DNA of 64,000 nt, taken from NCBI RefSeq assembly GCF_036607905.1, contig NZ_CP144555.1, positions 1,984,001 through 2,048,000 of the forward strand, in the 5' to 3' direction. The notes under the pieces are model-generated. The model saw nothing but the letters and a program-made list of their open reading frames with translations. It was not told the origin of the DNA and made no database searches. Below are positions 53,241-61,316 of this stretch, piece after piece. Position 1 is the stretch's first letter, and every line of letters starts with the position of its first letter. A program made the position numbers and the translations under genes. This DNA comes from Streptomyces sp. SCSIO 75703 (GTDB taxonomy: Bacteria; Actinomycetota; Actinomycetes; Streptomycetales; Streptomycetaceae).

Positions 53241-53321
53241 GCACAGATTGTGCCATCTGGGGCGAGTTGTCGCCTGCGCAGGGGGCAACTCGCGTCTCGG
53301 CACGTCGTTCCGGGACGCGCG

Positions 53322-53366
53322 AGAGCCGTGGCTCCAGGGGGCGTGTACCCCTGCAACCACGGCTCT
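53322..53366. terminator. Hairpin upstream of the small gene
   Basis: AGAGCCGTGG (53322-53331) pairs with CCACGGCTCT (53357-53366), with CAGGGG/CCCCTG stacked inside. It is probably a terminator or insulator in the spacer after leuD. Confidence 0.55.
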
Positions 53367-53425
53367 AACGTGGGAAGTTGCCGATCCGAGGGCGCCTCGG
53401 CGCGACGGACGACGCCCCGACACGG

Positions 53426-53458
53426 CCGTACCCCCGATCGGACCGATCGGGGGTACGG
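53426..53458. terminator. 33-bp near-perfect palindrome downstream of leuD
   Basis: CCGTACCCCCGATCGG (53426-53441) and CCGATCGGGGGTACGG (53443-53458) are exact complements around one central A. It lies 58 bases past the leuD stop. A terminator without T tract is the simplest reading, although the one-base loop favours a cruciform or protein site. Confidence 0.5.
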
Positions 53459-53515
53459 AGGCGGTGCTGGGGTGGCCGAAAGTCGACTGTGCCGGCGGTG
53501 GGCCGGCCGCCCGGG

Positions 53516-54109
53516 TCAGACCGGGAGCGTCCGCGGCTTGAAGGACGGGCGCGTCGCCTCGTAGGCGGCGATGTCGCTCTCGTCGCGGAGCGTGAGCGAG
53601 ATGTCGTCGAGGCCGTTCAGCAGCCGCCAGCGGGAGTTCTCGTCCAGCTCGAAGGCGGCGGTGACGCCCTCGGCGCGGACCTCGCGAGCCTCCAGGTCGA
53701 CGGTGATCTCGGCCTGCGGGTCGGCGTCGGTCAGCGCCCAGAGGGCGTCCACGACCTTCTGGTCGAGGACCACGGTCAGCAGGCCGTTCTTCAGCGAGTT
53801 GCCGCGGAAGATGTCGGCGAACCGGGAGGAGATCACGGCCTTGAAGCCGTAGTTCTGCAGGGCCCAGACGGCGTGCTCGCGGGAGGAGCCGGTGCCGAAG
53901 TCGGGGCCGGCCACCAGGACCGAGGCGCCCTCGCGCTCGGGCTGGTTCAGCACGAAGGACGGGTCCTTGCGCCAGGCCTCGAAGAGCCCGTCCTCGAAAC
54001 CGTCCCGGGTGACCTTCTTGAGCCAGTGGGCGGGGATGATCTGGTCGGTGTCGACGTTGCTGCGGCGCAGCGGGACGGCCCGGCCGGTGTGGGTGGTGAA
54101 GGCTTCCAT
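53516..54109 (-). CDS. leuD: 3-isopropylmalate dehydratase small subunit LeuD
   Basis: LeuD is the swivelling subunit of isopropylmalate isomerase in leucine synthesis. The 197-residue protein has [47 protein letters not shown] (substrate loop with GSSREH) and [11 protein letters not shown]. It starts five bases after the leuC stop, so they form one operon. Confidence 0.95.
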   Translation of the reverse strand: MEAFTTHTGRAVPLRRSNVDTDQIIPAHWLKKVTRDGFEDGLFEAWRKDPSFVLNQPEREGASVLVAGPDFGTGSSREHAVWALQNYGFKAVISSRFADIFRGNSLKNGLLTVVLDQKVVDALWALTDADPQAEITVDLEAREVRAEGVTAAFELDENSRWRLLNGLDDISLTLRDESDIAAYEATRPSFKPRTLPV

Positions 54110-54114
54110 GACTC

Positions 54115-55545
54115 TCAGACTCCAGCGGGCGTGGGGACGTCGGCGGCGGCCAGGTCGGCCGGGGCGGCCAGGTGGCCGGTGACGGCGGTGGCGGCGGCGA
54201 CCTGCGGGGAGACCAGGTGGGTGCGGCCGCCCTTGCCCTGCCTGCCCTCGAAGTTGCGGTTGGAGGTGGACGCGGAACGCTCACCGGGGGCGAGCTGGTC
54301 CGGGTTCATGCCCAGGCACATCGAGCAGCCCGCGTGCCGCCACTCGGCCCCGGCCTCCTTGAAGACCTGGTCCAGGCCCTCGGAGACGGCCTGGAGGCCG
54401 ACCCGGGCGGAGCCGGGGACGACCAGCATGCGCACGCCGTCGGCGACCTTGCGGCTCCGCAGGATGTCGGCGGCGGCACGCAGGTCCTCGATGCGCCCGT
54501 TGGTGCAGGACCCCACGAAGACGGTGTCCACCTTGATGGAGCGCAGCGGCTGCCCGGCCTCCAATCCCATGTACTCCAGGGCCTTTTCGGCGGCGAGGCG
54601 CTCCGACGCGTCCTCGTAGGAGGCGGGGTCGGGCACGGCGGCGGACAGCGGCGCCCCCTGGCCGGGGTTGGTGCCCCAGGTGACGAACGGGGACAGCTCG
54701 GCGGCGTCGATGACGACCTCGGCGTCGAACTCGGCGTCCTCGTCGGTCCTCAGCGTCTTCCAGTACGCGACGGCCGCGTCCCAGTCCTCGCCCTCGGGGG
54801 CGTGCGGGCGGCCCTTGAGGTAGGCGAAGGTGGTCTCGTCGGGGGCGATCATGCCCGCGCGGGCACCGGCCTCGATCGACATGTTGCAGATGGTCATCCG
54901 GGCCTCCATCGAGAGCTTCTCGATGGCCTCGCCGCGGTACTCCAGGATGTAGCCCTGGCCGCCGCCCGTGCCGATCTTCGCGATGATCGCCAGGATCAGG
55001 TCCTTGGCCGTGACGCCGTCGGGCAGTTCGCCGTCGACGGTGATCGCCATGGTCTTGGGACGGGCCAGGGGCAGCGTCTGGGTGGCCAGCACGTGCTCGA
55101 CCTGCGAGGTGCCGATGCCGAAGGCCAGCGCGCCGAAGGCGCCGTGGGTGGAGGTGTGCGAGTCGCCGCAGACCACGGTGGTGCCGGGCTGGGTCAGGCC
55201 GAGCTGCGGGCCGACCACGTGCACGACGCCCTGCTCGACGTCGCCCAGCGGGTGCAGCCGCACGCCGAAGTCGGCGCAGTTCTTGCGCAGCGTCTCGAGC
55301 TGGGCCCGGGAGACCGGGTCCGCGATGGGCTTGTCGATGTCGACGGTCGGGGTGTTGTGGTCCTCGGTGGCGATGGTGAGGTCGAGCCGGCGCACCTCGC
55401 GCCCGTTCTTGCGCAGGCCGTCGAAGGCCTGCGGGCTGGTCACCTCGTGCAGGAGGTGCAGATCGATGAAGAGCAGGTCGGGCTCGCCCTCCGCGCGCCG
55501 GACGACATGGTCGTCCCAGACCTTCTCCGCGAGTGTCCTGGCCAT
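54115..55545 (-). CDS. leuC: 3-isopropylmalate dehydratase large subunit LeuC
   Basis: LeuC is the aconitase-type catalytic subunit carrying a 4Fe-4S cluster. The 476-residue protein has the three ligands in [14 protein letters not shown] and [10 protein letters not shown], plus [21 protein letters not shown] and the N-terminal [26 protein letters not shown]. The ATG at 55545 has GGAGGGA five bases upstream. It is divergent from ndgR with the operator between them. Confidence 0.95.
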   Translation of the reverse strand: MARTLAEKVWDDHVVRRAEGEPDLLFIDLHLLHEVTSPQAFDGLRKNGREVRRLDLTIATEDHNTPTVDIDKPIADPVSRAQLETLRKNCADFGVRLHPLGDVEQGVVHVVGPQLGLTQPGTTVVCGDSHTSTHGAFGALAFGIGTSQVEHVLATQTLPLARPKTMAITVDGELPDGVTAKDLILAIIAKIGTGGGQGYILEYRGEAIEKLSMEARMTICNMSIEAGARAGMIAPDETTFAYLKGRPHAPEGEDWDAAVAYWKTLRTDEDAEFDAEVVIDAAELSPFVTWGTNPGQGAPLSAAVPDPASYEDASERLAAEKALEYMGLEAGQPLRSIKVDTVFVGSCTNGRIEDLRAAADILRSRKVADGVRMLVVPGSARVGLQAVSEGLDQVFKEAGAEWRHAGCSMCLGMNPDQLAPGERSASTSNRNFEGRQGKGGRTHLVSPQVAAATAVTGHLAAPADLAAADVPTPAGV

Positions 55546-55705
55546 CGCTTTCCCTCCGGCCGGCGACCGAGCGCCGAACCAACTAGATCGTGTGGAAGCG
55601 GCGCCCGCGCCCCCCTGGTCCGGGCGTCCGCCGCCAGGCCCGTTCCGTCCATGGGCCGCTGTGACGTCGTGGGACCCAGGGTGGCGTGTTCCACGGAAAA
55701 TTGAA

Positions 55706-55732
55706 CTTGCGTTTCACAGAGTGAGACGCAAG
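55706..55732. promoter_or_regulatory. NdgR operator between leuC and ndgR
   Basis: CTTGCGTTTCAC (55706-55717) and GTGAGACGCAAG (55721-55732) are inverted repeats with one mismatch around AGA. The position between leuCD and ndgR fits the known regulation of leuCD by NdgR in S. coelicolor. Confidence 0.7.
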
Positions 55733-55741
55733 TATCGTTGC

Positions 55742-56458
55742 ATGGACAACAGTAGCGGCGTCGGCGTTCTGGACAAGGCGGCCCTCGTCCTGAGCGCTCT
55801 GGAGTCCGGCCCGGCCACCCTCGCGGGGTTGGTCGGTGCGACCGGACTGGCACGACCCACGGCCCACCGCCTGGCCGTGGCGCTGGAACACCACCGCATG
55901 GTGGCGCGGGACATGCAGGGCAGGTTCATCCTCGGCCCGCGGCTGGCGGAGCTGGCCGCCGCGGCCGGCGAGGACCGGCTGCTCGCCACGGCGGGCCCCG
56001 TCCTCACGCACCTGCGGGACGTGACGGGCGAGAGCGCGCAGCTCTACCGGCGCCAGGGCGACATGCGGATCTGCGTGGCCGCGGCCGAGCGCCTGTCGGG
56101 CCTCAGGGACACGGTCCCGGTCGGGTCCACGCTCACCATGAAGGCCGGCTCCTCCGCGCAGATCCTCATGGCCTGGGAGGAGCCGGAGCGGCTGCACCGG
56201 GGCCTGCAGGGCGCCCGCTTCACGGCGACGGCGCTCTCCGGGGTACGGCGGCGCGGCTGGGCCCAGTCGATCGGCGAGCGGGAGCCGGGCGTGGCGTCGG
56301 TCTCGGCGCCGGTGCGCGGCCCGTCCAACCGCGTGGTGGCCGCGGTGTCCGTCTCCGGGCCCATCGAGCGCCTGACACGGCACCCGGGCCGGATGCACGC
56401 CCAGGCGATCATCGACGCCGCCGGCCGCCTCTCGGAGGCCCTGCGCCGCAACGGCTGA
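55742..56458 (+). CDS. ndgR: IclR-family regulator NdgR
   Basis: A 238-residue IclR-type regulator of amino-acid (leucine, nitrogen-dependent growth) metabolism. It has the N-terminal winged helix (VLDKAALVLSALESGPATLAGLVGATGLARPTAHRLAVALE) and an effector domain with GSTLTMKAGSSAQILMAWEE and VASVSAPVRGPSNRVVAAVSVSG. It is divergent from leuC and the operator ends nine bases from its ATG, so autoregulation is likely. Confidence 0.93.
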   Translation: MDNSSGVGVLDKAALVLSALESGPATLAGLVGATGLARPTAHRLAVALEHHRMVARDMQGRFILGPRLAELAAAAGEDRLLATAGPVLTHLRDVTGESAQLYRRQGDMRICVAAAERLSGLRDTVPVGSTLTMKAGSSAQILMAWEEPERLHRGLQGARFTATALSGVRRRGWAQSIGEREPGVASVSAPVRGPSNRVVAAVSVSGPIERLTRHPGRMHAQAIIDAAGRLSEALRRNG

Positions 56459-56675
56459 CCGCCGTCCACCGTCCCCTCGGGAGTGTCCGCCTCAACGCCG
56501 CGGCGGGCGCTCCCCTCGACCACGGTCCCACGACCCCGCTCCCCGACGCCGGGCCCTCCCGCTCTCCGGTCCGGGGTGAACCCGTACCGCCGCGGGGCGA
56601 GTTGTGCGCGGTACCGGCCGCCCGGCCCCGGACACGCCGATGGCCCCCCGCCTGAGCGAGGGGCCATCGATGACG

Positions 56676-56748
56676 TACCCCCGACCGGATTCGAACCGGC
56701 GCTACCGCCTTGAGAGGGCGGCGTGCTAGGCCGCTACACAACGGGGGC
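56676..56748 (-). tRNA. tRNA-Glu (CTC), copy 1
   Basis: A 73-base cloverleaf on the minus strand: acceptor GCCCCCG with CGGGGGT, anticodon loop CTCTCAA with anticodon CTC, T-arm CCGGTTCGAATCCGG, discriminator A. CCA is not encoded. Confidence 0.95.
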
Positions 56749-56776
56749 CTGGACACTGCGTTTCCGCAGGTCCGAG

Positions 56777-56848
56777 CTGGTCTACCTGGACTCGAACCAA
56801 GACTAACTGAACCAGAATCAGTCGTGCTGCCAATTACACCATAGACCA
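56777..56848 (-). tRNA. tRNA-Gln (CTG), copy 1
   Basis: A 72-base cloverleaf: acceptor TGGTCTA with TAGACCA, anticodon arm ACTGA-TTCTGGT-TCAGT with anticodon CTG, T-arm CTTGGTTCGAGTCCAGG. CCA is not encoded. Confidence 0.95.
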
Positions 56849-56868
56849 ATGTGGTTTAGACCAGTCAG

Positions 56869-56941
56869 TACCCCCGACCGGATTCGAACCGGCGCTACCG
56901 CCTTGAGAGGGCGGCGTGCTAGGCCGCTACACAACGGGGGC
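56869..56941 (-). tRNA. tRNA-Glu (CTC), copy 2
   Basis: Identical in sequence to copy 1 over 73 bases; anticodon CTC. Confidence 0.95.
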
Positions 56942-57026
56942 CTGGCGATCCCACCCGGCCGGAGCCGGGCGTTGTCACCGTGGAAACAAGGGGTGCGACC
57001 CCGATTGTTCCCGCGGGATGGATCAG

Positions 57027-57099
57027 TACCCCCGACCGGATTCGAACCGGCGCTACCGCCTTGAGAGGGCGGCGTGCTAGGCCGCTACACAACGGGGGC
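57027..57099 (-). tRNA. tRNA-Glu (CTC), copy 3
   Basis: Identical to the other two copies; anticodon CTC. Confidence 0.95.
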
Positions 57100-57141
57100 T
57101 TTGTGGAGCAGTCCTCCACGGACGCAGATGAGCTCTGCGAG

Positions 57142-57213
57142 CTGGCCTACCTGGACTCGAACCAAGACTAACTGAACCAGAATCAGTCGTGCTGCCAATT
57201 ACACCATAGGCCA
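57142..57213 (-). tRNA. tRNA-Gln (CTG), copy 2
   Basis: Same as Gln copy 1 except for a compensated acceptor pair (TGGCCTA with TAGGCCA, C-G for T-A). Anticodon CTG. Confidence 0.95.
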
Positions 57214-57303
57214 CTGGAACGCAAGCCCCGGAGGGATCTTGTTCTCGTGTACGTCCCGGTTCCCCGGCCTTTCGGCCCGCTCCCCGGCGGCGCAGGAAGA
57301 ACA

Positions 57304-58035
57304 TTACCCGAAGGTGGACGGGGCTCCAAAACGAGTATCGGCGCCGAGGAGCGCGGGGAGTTCGGACAGGGAGGCGATACGGCGCGGCCCGGACGGCGGT
57401 TCGAGGGCGGCGTACGGACCGCCCCGGTCGATCCACACCGACAGCAGCCCGGCGTCGGCGGCGCCGCGCCCGTCGATCTCCGGGTGGTCGCCGACGTAGG
57501 CGACCTCGTGCGGGGCGAGGCCGAGGGCGTCGCAGGCGGCCAGGAAGGCCGCGGCGTCCGGCTTGGAGACGCCCAGTTCGGCGGCGCACAGGATGGTCTC
57601 GAAGCGGTCGTGCACGCCCAGGACGCGCAGCTTGCGGTCCTGGACGGTGAGGCTGGAATTGGAGAGGACGGCGTGGCGGTGGCTGCCGGCCAGGGCGTCC
57701 AGGACGGGCAGCACGTCCGGGAAGAGGGCCCAGGCGGCCTCGTAGTGGACGAGGTAGCGGCGGAACCAGTCGTCGGCCTCGGCGTCGGTCAGGTCCCGCT
57801 CCAGGAAGACGCGGGTGCGGTCGCGGCGCTGGGTCTCGAAGTCGGTCTCGCCGGCGGCGAAGCGGGCCCACTGGCGGTCGGTGATCTCCCGCCAGCGGGC
57901 GAGGGCCTCGTGGGCGGACCCGTACCGGCCGAGGACGCCCTCGGCCGCCAGGTGGGCGCTGAGACCCTCGCGGTCGGCGGTGGTGTAGTCGAAGAGCGTG
58001 TCGTCGACGTCCCAGACGACGGCTGTGATCCCCAT
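57304..58035 (-). CDS. HAD-family hydrolase
   Basis: A 243-residue haloacid-dehalogenase-type phosphatase. Motif I DVDDTLFDYT gives the nucleophile and acid aspartates (D9 and D11 region), motif II is VLSNSSLT, the lysine is in GVSKPDAAAF, and motif IV is VGDHPEIDGRGA. A helical cap lies between I and II. The ATG at 58035 (MGITAVVWDVDD) fits the family; the longer frame upstream is Ala/Gly filler. Substrate unknown. Confidence 0.88.
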   Translation of the reverse strand: MGITAVVWDVDDTLFDYTTADREGLSAHLAAEGVLGRYGSAHEALARWREITDRQWARFAAGETDFETQRRDRTRVFLERDLTDAEADDWFRRYLVHYEAAWALFPDVLPVLDALAGSHRHAVLSNSSLTVQDRKLRVLGVHDRFETILCAAELGVSKPDAAAFLAACDALGLAPHEVAYVGDHPEIDGRGAADAGLLSVWIDRGGPYAALEPPSGPRRIASLSELPALLGADTRFGAPSTFG

Positions 58036-58153
58036 GCCCCGACCGTAACCCGCCGGGGTGCGGACGCACGAGGGGGCGGCCCCGTCGCCGGGTGCCGCCC
58101 CCGTCCCGCGCCGGTGCGCGCCGGTGCGTGTCCGCGCCGTCACGCGGGGTGGG

Positions 58154-59638
58154 TCAGGCAGCGAGGCGGGCCAGCGCCGCGTCCACGCGGGCCAGCGCCT
58201 TCTCCTTGCCGAGGACCTCCAGGGACTCGAAGAGCGGCAGGCCGACCGTGCGGCCGGTGACCGCGACGCGGACCGGGGCCTGGGCCTTGCCGAGCTTGAG
58301 GCCGTGCGCCTCGCCGGCCGCGAGGACGGCCTCCTTCAGGGACTCGGGGGAGGTCCAGTCGGCGGCCTCCAGCTTCTCCCGCGCGGTGCGCAGCAGGGCG
58401 TCCGAACCCTCCTTCATCGCCTTGTTCCAGGAGGTCTCGTCGAAGACCGGCTCGGCGAGGAAGAGGAAGTCGACGTTGTCGGTGATCTCGGAGAGCACCT
58501 TGAGGCGGGTCTGCGCGTGCGGCGCGATCGCCTGCCACTTCGTCTCGTCGAAGTCCTCGGGCGCCCAGGGGGCGACGGGGGCCTCCAGCCACGGGCGGCA
58601 GCGCTCGGCGAAGTCTTGGGCGCCGAGCATCCGGATGTGGTCGGCGTTGATCGCCTCGCACTTCTTGAGGTCGAAGCGGGCCGGGTTGGGGTTGACGTCG
58701 GAGATGTCGAAGGCGGCGACCATCTCGTCCATGGTGAAGACGTCCCGGTCGGCCGAGAGCGACCAGCCGAGCAACGACAGGTAGTTGAGCAGGCCCTCGG
58801 GGAGGAAGCCGCGCTCCCGGTAGAGGTTCAGGCTCGACTGCGGGTCGCGCTTGGAGAGCTTCTTGTTGCCGTCGCCCATGACGTAGGGCAGGTGGCCGAA
58901 GGCGGGGATCTCCTTGGCGACGCCCAGCTCGATCAGCGCCCGGTAGAGGGCGACCTGCCGCGGGGTGGAGGAGAGCAGGTCCTCGCCGCGCAGGACGTGG
59001 GTGATCTCCATCAGGGCGTCGTCGACCGGGTTGACCAGGGTGTAGAGCGGGGCCCCGTTGGCGCGGACGATGCCGTAGTCCGGGACGTTCTCCGGGGTGA
59101 AGGTCAGCTCGCCGCGGACCAGGTCGGTGAAGGTGATCGTCTCGTCCGGCATGCGGAAGCGGACGATGGGCTCGCGGCCCTGCGCCACGTACTCCTCCAC
59201 CCGCGCCGCGCTCAGGTCGCGGCAGTGGCCGTCGTACCCGGAGGGCCTGCCGGCGGCGCGGGCGGCCTCGCGGCGCTCGTCCAGCTCCTCCTGGGAGCAG
59301 TAGCAGCGGTAGGCGTGGCCGGAGTCCAGGAGCCGCTGCGCGACGTCGGCGTAGACGTCCATGCGCTGCGACTGGCGGTAGGGCGGGTGGGGGCCGCCGA
59401 CCTCGGGGCCCTCGTCCCAGTCGAAGCCGAGCCAGCGCATCGCGTCGAGGAGCTGGCCGTAGGACTCCTCGGAGTCGCGGGCCGCGTCGGTGTCCTCGAT
59501 GCGGAAGACCAGGGTGCCCTGGTGGTGCTTGGCGAACGCCCAGTTGAACAGGGCGGTGCGGACCAGGCCCACGTGGGGGTTACCGGTGGGCGAGGGACAG
59601 AAACGGACGCGGACGGAGGAGCCGGATGCGCTAGCCAC
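58154..59638 (-). CDS. gltX: Glutamyl-tRNA synthetase GltX
   Basis: A class I synthetase that charges tRNA-Glu and, in organisms without GlnRS, also tRNA-Gln. The 494-residue protein has the HIGH-type [17 protein letters not shown], the zinc-region segment [26 protein letters not shown], and the KMSKS-type KLSKRDPQ, followed by a C-terminal helical anticodon domain. The GTG at 59638 overlaps the FAH stop by eight bases, so the two are coupled. Confidence 0.95.
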   Translation of the reverse strand: MASASGSSVRVRFCPSPTGNPHVGLVRTALFNWAFAKHHQGTLVFRIEDTDAARDSEESYGQLLDAMRWLGFDWDEGPEVGGPHPPYRQSQRMDVYADVAQRLLDSGHAYRCYCSQEELDERREAARAAGRPSGYDGHCRDLSAARVEEYVAQGREPIVRFRMPDETITFTDLVRGELTFTPENVPDYGIVRANGAPLYTLVNPVDDALMEITHVLRGEDLLSSTPRQVALYRALIELGVAKEIPAFGHLPYVMGDGNKKLSKRDPQSSLNLYRERGFLPEGLLNYLSLLGWSLSADRDVFTMDEMVAAFDISDVNPNPARFDLKKCEAINADHIRMLGAQDFAERCRPWLEAPVAPWAPEDFDETKWQAIAPHAQTRLKVLSEITDNVDFLFLAEPVFDETSWNKAMKEGSDALLRTAREKLEAADWTSPESLKEAVLAAGEAHGLKLGKAQAPVRVAVTGRTVGLPLFESLEVLGKEKALARVDAALARLAA

Positions 59639-60407
59639 GCTTGACAACCTTGTTGGTGAGAGTGCCGATGCCTTCGATGGTGACGGCGACTTCGTCGCCG
59701 ACGTGGAGGGGGCCGACGCCGGCCGGGGTGCCCGTGAGGATCACGTCACCGGGCAGCAGCGTCATCGCCTCGGAGATGTTGACGACCAGGTCCTCGACGG
59801 AGTGGATCATCTCGCCGGTGCGGCCGAGCTGGCGCTGCTCGCCGTTGACGGTGAGCTGGATCGTCAGGTCGCCGGGGTCGAGGTCGGTCTCCACCCAGGG
59901 GCCGAGCGGGCAGGCGGTGTCGAAGCCCTTCGCGCGGGCCCACTGCTTCTCGCGCCGCTGGACGTCCCGGGCGGTGATGTCGTTGGCGCAGGTGTAGCCG
60001 AGGATCACGTCCTTGACGCGGTCGCGCGGGACCTCGCGGCACATGCGGCCGATCACGACGGCCAGCTCGGCCTCGTGGTGGAGTTCCTCGGAGAAGGAGG
60101 GGTGGCGGATCTCGTCGCCGGGGCCGACGACCGAGGTGGAGGGCTTGAAGAAGGCGAACGGGGCGTCGGGCACCTCGTTGCCGAGTTCGCGGGCGTGCTC
60201 GGCGTAGTTGCGGCCGAAGGCCACGACCTTGCTGGGCAGCACCGGGGGCAGCAGGCGCACCTTGCCCAGCGGCACCTTGGTGCCGGAGAGCTCGAAGTCC
60301 GCGAAGGGGATGCCCTTGATGATGTCGAGCACGAGCTCGTCCGGCTGGTCGCCCTCGACCGCGCCGAAGGCGACGTTCCCGTCGATGGAGAACCTGGCGA
60401 TGCGCAC
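59631..60407 (-). CDS. Fumarylacetoacetate hydrolase (FAH) family protein
   Basis: A 258-residue protein with the FAH fold signatures: [33 protein letters not shown], the metal ligands in [26 protein letters not shown], and [15 protein letters not shown]. Members hydrolyse or decarboxylate beta-diketo acids; some act on oxaloacetate or acylpyruvates. The exact substrate is unknown. It is conserved next to gltX in actinobacteria. Confidence 0.88.
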   Translation of the reverse strand: MRIARFSIDGNVAFGAVEGDQPDELVLDIIKGIPFADFELSGTKVPLGKVRLLPPVLPSKVVAFGRNYAEHARELGNEVPDAPFAFFKPSTSVVGPGDEIRHPSFSEELHHEAELAVVIGRMCREVPRDRVKDVILGYTCANDITARDVQRREKQWARAKGFDTACPLGPWVETDLDPGDLTIQLTVNGEQRQLGRTGEMIHSVEDLVVNISEAMTLLPGDVILTGTPAGVGPLHVGDEVAVTIEGIGTLTNKVVKRG

Positions 60408-60527
60408 GGGTGGTGTGACCCCTTGGCTGAGCTGGGCTGAAGTCTGACGCTCCAGGCTAACGCGGACGGTCCGTCCGGCGGCTCAGGCGGGGACGGCCGC
60501 CTGAACGGCGGGCGGCCGGGGGCCGTA

Positions 60528-60713
60528 CTACTCGGCGAAGGCGGAGACGGGGACCTCCATCAGGACCGTGCGCCGCGGGTTGGCGGTCTGGGCGGGCAGC
60601 TCGGCGGTGTGCTCCGGGAGCTCCGGGACCTGCAGTTCGCCGGCGTCGGTCAGGTGCGCCAGCGTGGTGCGCCGCGGGTTGGCGGTCTTGGGGAACATCA
60701 TCGTCGTCTTCAC
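60528..60713 (-). CDS. 61-residue peptide with duplicated TANPRRT motif
   Basis: The GTG at 60713 (or ATGs four and five codons later) opens MKTTMMFPKTANPRRTTLAH. After an acidic/Pro-rich middle (GELQVPELPEHTAELP) the motif returns as QTANPRRTVLMEV, and the peptide ends PVSAFAE. There is no signal peptide, membrane segment or cysteine. The repeat and short length suggest a modified-peptide precursor or a small regulatory protein. No modifying enzyme is encoded within the window nearby. I do not recognise a named family. Confidence 0.6.
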   Translation of the reverse strand: MKTTMMFPKTANPRRTTLAHLTDAGELQVPELPEHTAELPAQTANPRRTVLMEVPVSAFAE

Positions 60714-61316
60714 GGTTTACGTGACCCTGTCGTGTACGGCGCCCGGGAGGGTGCAAGCACCCTTGGGGGGACGCGGGTTGTCGGTTTTGCCTTCTCTGTA
60801 AATCGTCAGGCTAAACATGCAATTCCCGCCGAACCCAGGGAGAGGCTGTGATCACCGTGTGAGTTTCCTCACTTATCACTGGTCAAAACGGTCAATCCCG
60901 ACCGGTCACCCATGCCGACGAAACGGACATGATGCACCTGAACCCACCATTCCGCTCCTGATCATGGCGACTGGGACACGACCCACGCCTCGCGGACTTG
61001 CGCACATACATCCGTTTTGCCGCCGAAGCCTTTCTACCCGCGGTGATCCGGCCCTCACATGGTGTCACGTATTCCACACCCTGGACCGCGGGCCTTGTTG
61101 GAGATCCTGCACTGTGCTGGAATTCGTCGAACCGCCGCAGGTATCGAGCCGGCGCGCAGGGGGCGCACCACAGCGCCGCGCGGCGGCCCGAGGGGGAACC
61201 AAAGCGCCGGTCACCGACGACCACCACGGGGGCGTATTCAGGGCGCTCCCAAGACGCCGACACCGTGCCCGTGCCGTTCACGCGGAGGGGCGCCTGGTCC
61301 AGAGGTTGCGACGCTA
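60714..61316. other. Divergent intergenic region upstream of cvnA
   Basis: About 600 bases with a lower G+C than neighbours. It contains the inverted repeat GTGAGTTTCCTCAC (60859-60872) and three GGTCA words within about 30 bases (about 60883-60906), the last as CCGGTCA. These are candidate regulator sites. It should carry promoters for the peptide (-) and the sensor (+). No gene was seen. Confidence 0.5.
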
